Part shown: piece by piece, positions 60,401 through 64,000 of the stretch | Layout: each line of letters begins with the position of its first letter | Numbering within the stretch: the first letter of the stretch is position 1 | Source of the DNA: Ulva prolifera | Lineage: Eukaryota; Chlorophyta; Ulvophyceae; Ulvales; Ulvaceae | Reading direction: 5' to 3' | Length of the DNA stretch: 64,000 nucleotides | Assembly: GCA_023078555.1 (NCBI GenBank) | Contig: CM041196.1 | Coordinates: forward strand, 3,410,001-3,474,000 | Made by a program: the position numbers and the translations under genes | Notes under the pieces: generated by a model | The model's database searches: none | The model's input: the letters and a program-made list of their open reading frames with translations, nothing else | What the model was told of the DNA's origin: nothing

Positions 60401-63400
60401 GGTTTACCGCGAGCCTCATGCTCCACACTCGCACTCCAGAAGCCATAGGTGTGTGCAACAGACACGCCCTGCGATGGCCAGTGTGAGATAGGCAGTCCGG
60501 CTGCAGGCAGCAGATGCACAGGAAGAGGGCGTCGTGCGGCTTGCGGAGGCGCAGGCGACGCTCGCGGCTGCATATGCGCTACCGGGCATGCGCGACGATC
60601 TCACGGAGGAGCAGCGGGCGGACCCTGCGGTGCGCGCTCCGTCGTCGACAGAGCGTGCCGACGGCATGTGCCTGTATGCCCTCGCCCTCCACCGCGCCGC
60701 CGCCGGCTCCAGCCCCGAAGCCCACGAGGTGTGTGCCCCCTACCCCACCTCCTCAATAATGCCACCACGGCCCTCCAACTTGCTCTGACAGAAGCACACC
60801 CCGCTGTATTTTAGAGCATGATACTAGCGGTTTATAGCATTACATATACTACCAATTGTAGAGCATTATACTACCAACTCGGGTCCGCGGACACTGCCAC
60901 GTAGCCGCGTTGCCAAATCAGTGTCCACTACGTTGCAGTGACGCATCCTACAGGGACGCACACCGCTGTCCTGACTGCCATGCAGCAGCAGTAGCAGCAG
61001 TAGCAGCTGGTATGTGTACCCGGCGAGGCCCGCAACACAGCCTAGCAACAAGCTGTGCCAGGCAAGCTCAGCAGTGCCGCATCTCACACAGATTTAAGTG
61101 CAACGCTCATGTCCGTCATGGTAGACCGCACCCTGGTCTTCTCGAGATCCACATTCAAGTTGCGAATACAGGACAGAGTCCAGGTACACAACGCCATCAG
61201 CATCTCTCGCAGCAGTGCTACAGCTGTCGACATCACCCCCCACGCCATGCGTATCTAAGCGTGGCAGGCATGGTCACGGGTCCCTCAGGGCTCGTAGTGC
61301 ATGCAGGTGCTGCGCCGAGCGGAGGGCATGTTTGCGGGCCTGCCCGAGGAGGTGACCGTGCTGCGCACGTCGTGCGAGCTCGCGCTGAGCAAGCGTGACG
61401 TCGGCGCGGCGCTGAAGAAGCTGCGGGCCGTGCCGCCGGCGTCGCCGCTGTACCGCGCCGCCCGCACGGCGTTCGCGGAGATCACGCTGCGGTACCGCAA
61501 GGACGAGCGGCAGTTCATCGCGGCGCACGTCGACATCGTCACGACCTTCCGCGACTACGACGCCCACGTCGCCGCCGGAGACGCCTTCCTCAGCATCCAG
61601 GTGCCCCTGCCCCGCTCCGCCGCACAGCTTGGCAACACGTTGTCAAGATGTATTCACGCGCAAGCTCCTGTGTTGGTGTGGTCTGTGCGACTGCCGGCTT
61701 CAGTCGCCGGACGCCTGCGTGCGGCGTTCTGAGTTTCCAGGAGAAGGCACGGCGGACAGTGGTCTGTTGCAACACTGGAGTAGTCGCTAGTATGTAGCCT
61801 TTTGGTGTGAAGACCATCCAGCTCATTCGTCATCCGAGAAGCTCTCTTCGAACCGAACCTCGCTGGCGCCCAGCGAGGTTCGGTCGGCTACAGCTGAGGC
61901 CAACACTCGGAGTCCAGACCCAATCCCGTCCTGGCGCTGCTGCCCCAAAGTGTAGTCAGCTGATCTCCGATGCCAATGATGCCATTGGCATGTGCCTGGT
62001 GAAACACATGGCACTACAACCGCACGCGACCCGAGGGTGCTGTGGCAGGAGCCGGAGCGAGCGGTTGAGATGTACCAGGAGGCCCTGCAGCTGGGCGCGC
62101 CCTCGAGCGCGCTGTTTGCGAAGCTCGCGCGCACCTACGCCGCGATGCACCACTACAAGCGCTCCCTCGCGGAGTACGCGAAGGCCGTGCGCCTGCAGCC
62201 CGGCGACACCGCGCTGCGCCTCGAGAAGAGCGACATGTTCCTGCGCATGCGTGACACCGACCGCGCCGCCGCCGAGCTCGACGCCTGCGGCGCCCTCCTC
62301 GCGGTGCGAGGCCTCCGCCCTCACACTTCATGACCATGTCGCTCGGGGCATATCCAGCAGGCTGCTCTGCTGCAGTTGCAGCGGAGTGTCTGCAGCTGCC
62401 CCTGCTCACCTTGTCTCCACATGCTTAACAGGCGGTCCAGCTTTGTTGCAAGTGATCCGGTGGCGTGCAGGATATGGTCGAGGGGTCACCGGAGGAGCTG
62501 TCGCTGCGGCAGGCCACCGAGGAACGGCGGGCACGCTCGGCTGACATCTGCGGCGACCCCGAAGGCCACCTTTCCCACCTCACTGCCTCCCTGGACGCAC
62601 AAAAGGCGCTTGTGCTGGCGCTGCGTGGCGACTACGCAGATGTGCAGCTGGAGGCGCAGCGGTGCGCCGCGGCGCTGGCGGCGCGGGTGGCTGCGCTCCA
62701 TGAGGCCGCGGCACGGCTCGCAGACGCACGCGCTGTGCATGCTGCGGTGCTGCGCGTGTGCCCGGCGCTGCACCCGGCCGCGCTGGCCGTGGCGCGGCTG
62801 GACCTGCGTCTGGGTGACGCTGGCGCATGCGAGCAGCGGGTGTGTGACTGAGCCTGCCATATCATCAGGCCTTGTAGTTGTTGTAGTGCTATGCCACAGC
62901 CGCATCGCTGCTTTACACCTCACACACGCAGCCGGTCGGAGCTCCGGCCGGCAGCGTGGTTCGCCCGCTGACGTATGCCGTGATGCTCTGCACCTTGCGG
63001 AAGCGAGCGGCGGGGTTTGTGTGTCTGCAGTGCAGCGAGGTGCTGGCCGTGGCGGCGGAGGGCTCGGAGGAGCACCGCGAGGCGCAGCGGCTCGCGGCGC
63101 GAGCGCTGTTCATCGCCGGCGACATGAATACCGCCATAGCGCGCCTTGAGGAGCTGCTCGCCGCTGCTCCCGCTGTGTGGCGTGCCCGCGCTGAGCTCAT
63201 GGACTGCTACCGCCGCGCCGGCCGCCTTGATGATGGCGCTGCGCACATCGCAGCTGCCGCCTCTGGCGCCGGCGCCACGGGATCCGCCGCCCCTGGCTTC
63301 CACTATTGCCGGTATACTTCCAGCAGTATCGCGCCTGCACTGTCAGCATGTCTGCCCAGCCCATTGGCTGACTGCAATCGGCACGATGAGGACATACGTA

Positions 63401-64000
63401 CTGTTGTTGTATACTACCATGAGCAGCGTGAAGCGGTCCGGCTTCACGGCGCCATGGTGAGATAGACGGCGTGCGCTGTTGCGTCCATGTGCAGTCTGCC
63501 GAAACAGGAGCCTGCAAGATCAGCAGGCAGATAGATGGACAGGTATAGCGCCACAGCAGGATTTCCGTTCCCCTACCATGGCCATTGGCATTGTGAGCCG
63601 CCTCATCACGGATGCTCTCGCCCCCGTTAATCAATTGGTGCATCACCCATGAGGAGCGCAGTCCACAACCTTACCATGCCATGACGTCACTCGACTGATC
63701 TCCATGCGTTGCTCTGACTCGCGCTGTGCGCCGTCTCTGGCACTGCATGATCCACGTATGCTTGCACTGCATGCATGCAGGGCGCTACTAGCGAAGTACC
63801 GGCACGAGGACAACGCGGCGCTGCAGGCGGCCGCCCTCGCGCGCCGCGACCCGGCTGTCGCCCTCAACGCCACGCTGCTCATGGTGCAGACCTACCTGCA
63901 GCCGATGGTGGACGCGCTGTGGGCGGGCGAGGTGACGGACGCGGCCGACGTCATCTCCGTCGTGTCGACATGCGACCAGCTCCTCTACTCCCTCGATGCC
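57464..64000 (+). CDS. IFT139: IFT139 (TTC21B/THM1), IFT-A subunit; 3' end beyond window
   Basis: Exons 57464-57628, 57713-58147, 58526-58745, 58994-59559, 59887-60384, 60507-60728, 61307-61600, 62049-62303, 62471-62839, 63031-63311 and 63781 to beyond 64000 give about 1175 residues so far (family usually about 1300). IFT139 is the TPR scaffold of the IFT-A complex for retrograde intraflagellar transport. Diagnostic segments in order: CLINYYLRTGLEHGV and LQFWKAFGVYITG at the start; DSLMGVATIEEQQEDLAAAL; LRAVVHSLVELGS; ALGTALKCLTDIARVRPGD; ITLRYRKDERQFIAAHVDI; ERAVEMYQEALQLG with SLAEYAKAVRLQPGD; GDMNTAIARLEELLAAAP; PGFHYCRALLAKYRHED, matching the family's 'PGFxYCKG' element. All phases close. 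The acceptor of exon 4 (58994) is the weakest site; the nearby GCAG at 59007 would not keep phase. Intron 7 holds a perfect 15-bp hairpin. Confidence 0.93.
61852..61884. repeat. Perfect 15-bp hairpin with 3-base loop
   Basis: ACCGAACCTCGCTGG (61852-61866), loop CGC, then CCAGCGAGGTTCGGT (61870-61884), inside intron 7 of IFT139. It is GC-rich and extremely stable in either strand. Confidence 0.95.

Noticed and set aside
1-64000. CRISPR arrays, rRNA genes or bacterial operons
   Set aside because: No regularly spaced repeats, no rRNA signatures, and spliced nuclear genes throughout. I also saw no convincing tRNA, but short intron-containing tRNAs could be missed by eye.

Overview
The window is nuclear DNA of a eukaryotic green alga. 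Nearly all recognisable proteins are split by GT-AG introns with a very regular acceptor ([T/C]GCAG) and a donor that is often GTGCG. Three genes end close to TGTAA, the chlorophyte poly(A) signal. The proteins include plastid ones (fatty-acid exporter, fibrillin-like protein, LysM membrane protein) and a fused BIO3-BIO1 biotin gene. They also include two ciliary proteins, IFT139 and an LRRC49/TPGS4-like subunit of tubulin polyglutamylase, so the organism makes, or recently made, flagellated cells. A chlorophyte, perhaps a trebouxiophyte, fits best; the genus cannot be read from the sequence.

Layout. 1-3.9 kb: no firm gene. 3.9-8.7 kb (-): a multi-exon pentatricopeptide (PPR) organelle RNA-binding protein. 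9-12 kb: nothing recognised. 12.0-15.8 kb: two 3' remnants of LINE retrotransposons facing each other, each followed by G/T-rich sequence. 16-20 kb: low-confidence coding traces. 20.2-21.2 kb (-): LysM protein. 22.3-27.0 kb (-): LRRC49-like protein. 27.6-29 kb (-): unrecognised exons. 30.4-31.8 kb (+): DJ-1/PfpI (Hsp31-like) enzyme. 33.2-35.8 kb (-): unknown multi-pass membrane protein. 37.9-42.2 kb (-): BIO3-BIO1. 42.2-49.0 kb: repeat-rich, nearly gene-free stretch with micro-insertions, palindromes and an AT microsatellite. 49.0-50.5 kb (+): FAX/TMEM14 fatty-acid exporter. 51.4-52.0 kb (-): small histone-fold protein (CHRAC/Dpb3-like), head-to-head with 52.5-52.7 kb (+): Costars/ABRACL. 53.0-57.1 kb (-): plastid fibrillin-like domain joined to a long coiled coil with repeated LFGG motifs. 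57.5 kb to the right edge (+): IFT139, cut by the window end.

The genes do not form one pathway. IFT139 (retrograde intraflagellar transport) and LRRC49 (axonemal tubulin glutamylation) belong to ciliary biology. FAX and the fibrillin-like protein belong to plastid lipid handling. BIO3-BIO1 performs the two middle steps of biotin synthesis. Exon-intron models were built by hand by matching splice phases to family alignments recalled from knowledge. Most phases close exactly, but no transcript evidence was available.
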